In this document: one piece after another, positions 40,895 through 41,802 of the stretch | Layout of the letters: every line of letters begins with the position of its first letter | Position numbering within the stretch: the first letter of the stretch is position 1 | Assembly (NCBI GenBank): GCA_009885735.1 | Contig: VFKD01000084.1 | Span: 1-41,802 of the forward strand | Length of the DNA: 41,802 nucleotides | Reading direction: 5' to 3' | Source of the DNA: a bacterium | Lineage (GTDB): Bacteria; Armatimonadota; Chthonomonadetes; Chthonomonadales; CAJBBX01 | Position numbers and translations under genes: made by a program | Notes under the pieces: generated by a model | Databases searched by the model: none | The model's input: only the letters and a program-made list of their open reading frames with translations | What the model was told of the DNA's origin: nothing

Positions 40895-41802
40895 CGCGCC
40901 AACGGTCGTGAACGCCTCGACGTTTCGCGGACTGGCAGGAGCGGCAAGCGCGGACATCACTCCGCCTGCGGGCATTTTTGCGCGCAACTGGGGAGCGGCG
41001 CTGCACGACGCCGCGGAGGGAATTCACCGACCACTGTACGCGCGGGCTCTCGCGCTCCTGGCGAATGACGAGAGACAACTACCGCTCGTTCTCGTCGCCT
41101 ACGACTTGGCATGGTGGCGAACCGTTGAGGACGAGTGGGCGCTCCGATCTGCCGTGCTGACAGCGCTTGACCTGCCCGAGGAGAGACTCATCCTGTCGCC
41201 CTCGCACACGCATTCCGGTCCGTGCGTGTGCCGCGAGGATGCGGACAAGCCCGGAGGCGAGTTCATCGGACCGTACCTCGACCTCATGGCTGAGCGGGTC
41301 ATCTCGGCCTGTTGTGAGGCAATTGATGAGATGCAGCCGGCCACGCTGGACTGGCGATACGGAGTGTGCGACGTTGCGCGAAACAGGGACATGCAGGACC
41401 CTGCCGCGGACCGAATGCTGTGCGGGTTTAACCCCGAGAGTCCCGCCGACAACACGCTGCTGGTTGGTCGTGTCACTTCGGTCGGGAGCGGCACGGCGAT
41501 TGCCACGATAGTGACCTACGCCTGTCATCCAGTCACTCTAGCATGGGACAACAAGCTTATCTCGCCGGACTTTATCGGAGAGCTTTGCAGCACGGTGTCG
41601 GAGCAAACCGGCGGCGCACCCTGCCTGTTCCTGCAGGGAGCGTCGGGTGAGCTGGCCCCGTCTGAGGTCTACACGGCAGACACCGCCGTGGCTGATCGCC
41701 ACGGACGAGCCATTGGGTTTGCCGCGCTCAGCACTTTGGCGGCAATGTCGCCTCCTGGGCAGAGTCTTCAGTACCAAGGTCCGGTCGAGTCCGGCGCGCC
41801 CC
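40887..41802 (+). CDS. Neutral/alkaline ceramidase-like protein, partial
   Basis: ATG at 40887 overlaps the SDR stop by 8 bp; 305 codons are visible and the gene runs off the right edge. It begins MSSAPTVVNASTFRGLAGAA, then SADITPPAGIFARNWG, LALLANDERQLPLVLVAYD and the zinc-site motif SPSHTHSGP, followed by VARNRDMQDPAADRM, IVTYACHPVTLAWDN with a conserved His, and FLQGASGELAPSE. These are the landmarks of the neutral/alkaline non-lysosomal ceramidase N-terminal domain. No signal peptide is apparent, unlike true secreted ceramidases, and its operon partners act on sugar acids, so an amidase or esterase role on a carbohydrate derivative is at least as likely as ceramide hydrolysis. Confidence 0.88.
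   Translation, partial: MSSAPTVVNASTFRGLAGAASADITPPAGIFARNWGAALHDAAEGIHRPLYARALALLANDERQLPLVLVAYDLAWWRTVEDEWALRSAVLTALDLPEERLILSPSHTHSGPCVCREDADKPGGEFIGPYLDLMAERVISACCEAIDEMQPATLDWRYGVCDVARNRDMQDPAADRMLCGFNPESPADNTLLVGRVTSVGSGTAIATIVTYACHPVTLAWDNKLISPDFIGELCSTVSEQTGGAPCLFLQGASGELAPSEVYTADTAVADRHGRAIGFAALSTLAAMSPPGQSLQYQGPVESGAP

Overview
The window is a GC-rich bacterial chromosome segment. Its gene mix includes secreted proteins with HYR, FN3, FG-GAP/ASPIC or DUF1573 domains, a GHL6-type glycoside hydrolase, a xylose-isomerase-like TIM-barrel enzyme, a Gemmata-like sialate O-acetylesterase, a SARP-like regulator with a cyclase domain, and a ceramidase-like enzyme. This suggests a free-living saccharolytic heterotroph from Armatimonadota or a neighbouring phylum (Planctomycetota, Acidobacteriota). 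There is no rRNA or marker operon to fix the phylum, so the placement is an inference.

Layout. 1-1648 (-): frameshifted, left-truncated secreted HYR-repeat protein, then a 100-bp tandem repeat. 2324-5307 (+): two-gene exported unit, a DUF1573 protein with a decayed metzincin-like domain followed by an UshA-like/tetraheme cytochrome fusion. 5687-6319 (-): NYN-domain nuclease. 6693-8888 (-): intact sugar phosphate isomerase-like gene, a lipoprotein, and a truncated second copy of the isomerase. 8916-10889 (-): GHL6 hydrolase, probably co-transcribed with the isomerase. 11463-14318 (-): secreted subtilase and a cupin. 14492-18337 (-): a 1281-residue SARP-type regulator (wHTH-BTAD-cyclase-NTPase-TPR). 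18793-22763 (-): SNF2 helicase plus SWIM-finger protein. 23340-26162 (-): sialate O-acetylesterase that abuts a broken methyltransferase. 26737-32092 (-): two identical initiator-tRNA genes that bracket four exported or membrane genes. 32188-34622: divergent SahR-like regulator and ahcY. 34749-36396: two toxin-antitoxin modules lying between two copies of the ahcY 3' end. 36612-38725 (-): small membrane protein, REP-like repeats and a Uma2-type nuclease. 38928-41802 (+): sugar-acid dehydratase, SDR dehydrogenase and ceramidase-like operon, cut by the right edge.

Regulation. The clearest regulatory signal is a 19-bp word, CCCTGACGGAACCCTGAAA, present upstream of both the SARP-type gene and the cupin. 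Read on their strand it is two TCAGGG direct repeats with an 11-bp period, and in both promoters the proximal repeat ends exactly 8 bp before a -10-like hexamer. This is the geometry described for streptomycete SARP sites, so the regulator probably controls itself and the cupin. The ahcY locus has a palindrome between divergent -10 boxes, as expected for ArsR-type repression of methyl-cycle recycling.

Genome plasticity is visible as a 138-bp gapless duplication of the ahcY tail and terminator, a truncated isomerase paralogue whose differences are almost all silent, an interrupted methyltransferase, identical tRNA copies, REP-like palindromes on both sides of the window, and a three-copy element placed next to operon terminators that varies like a short coding sequence.
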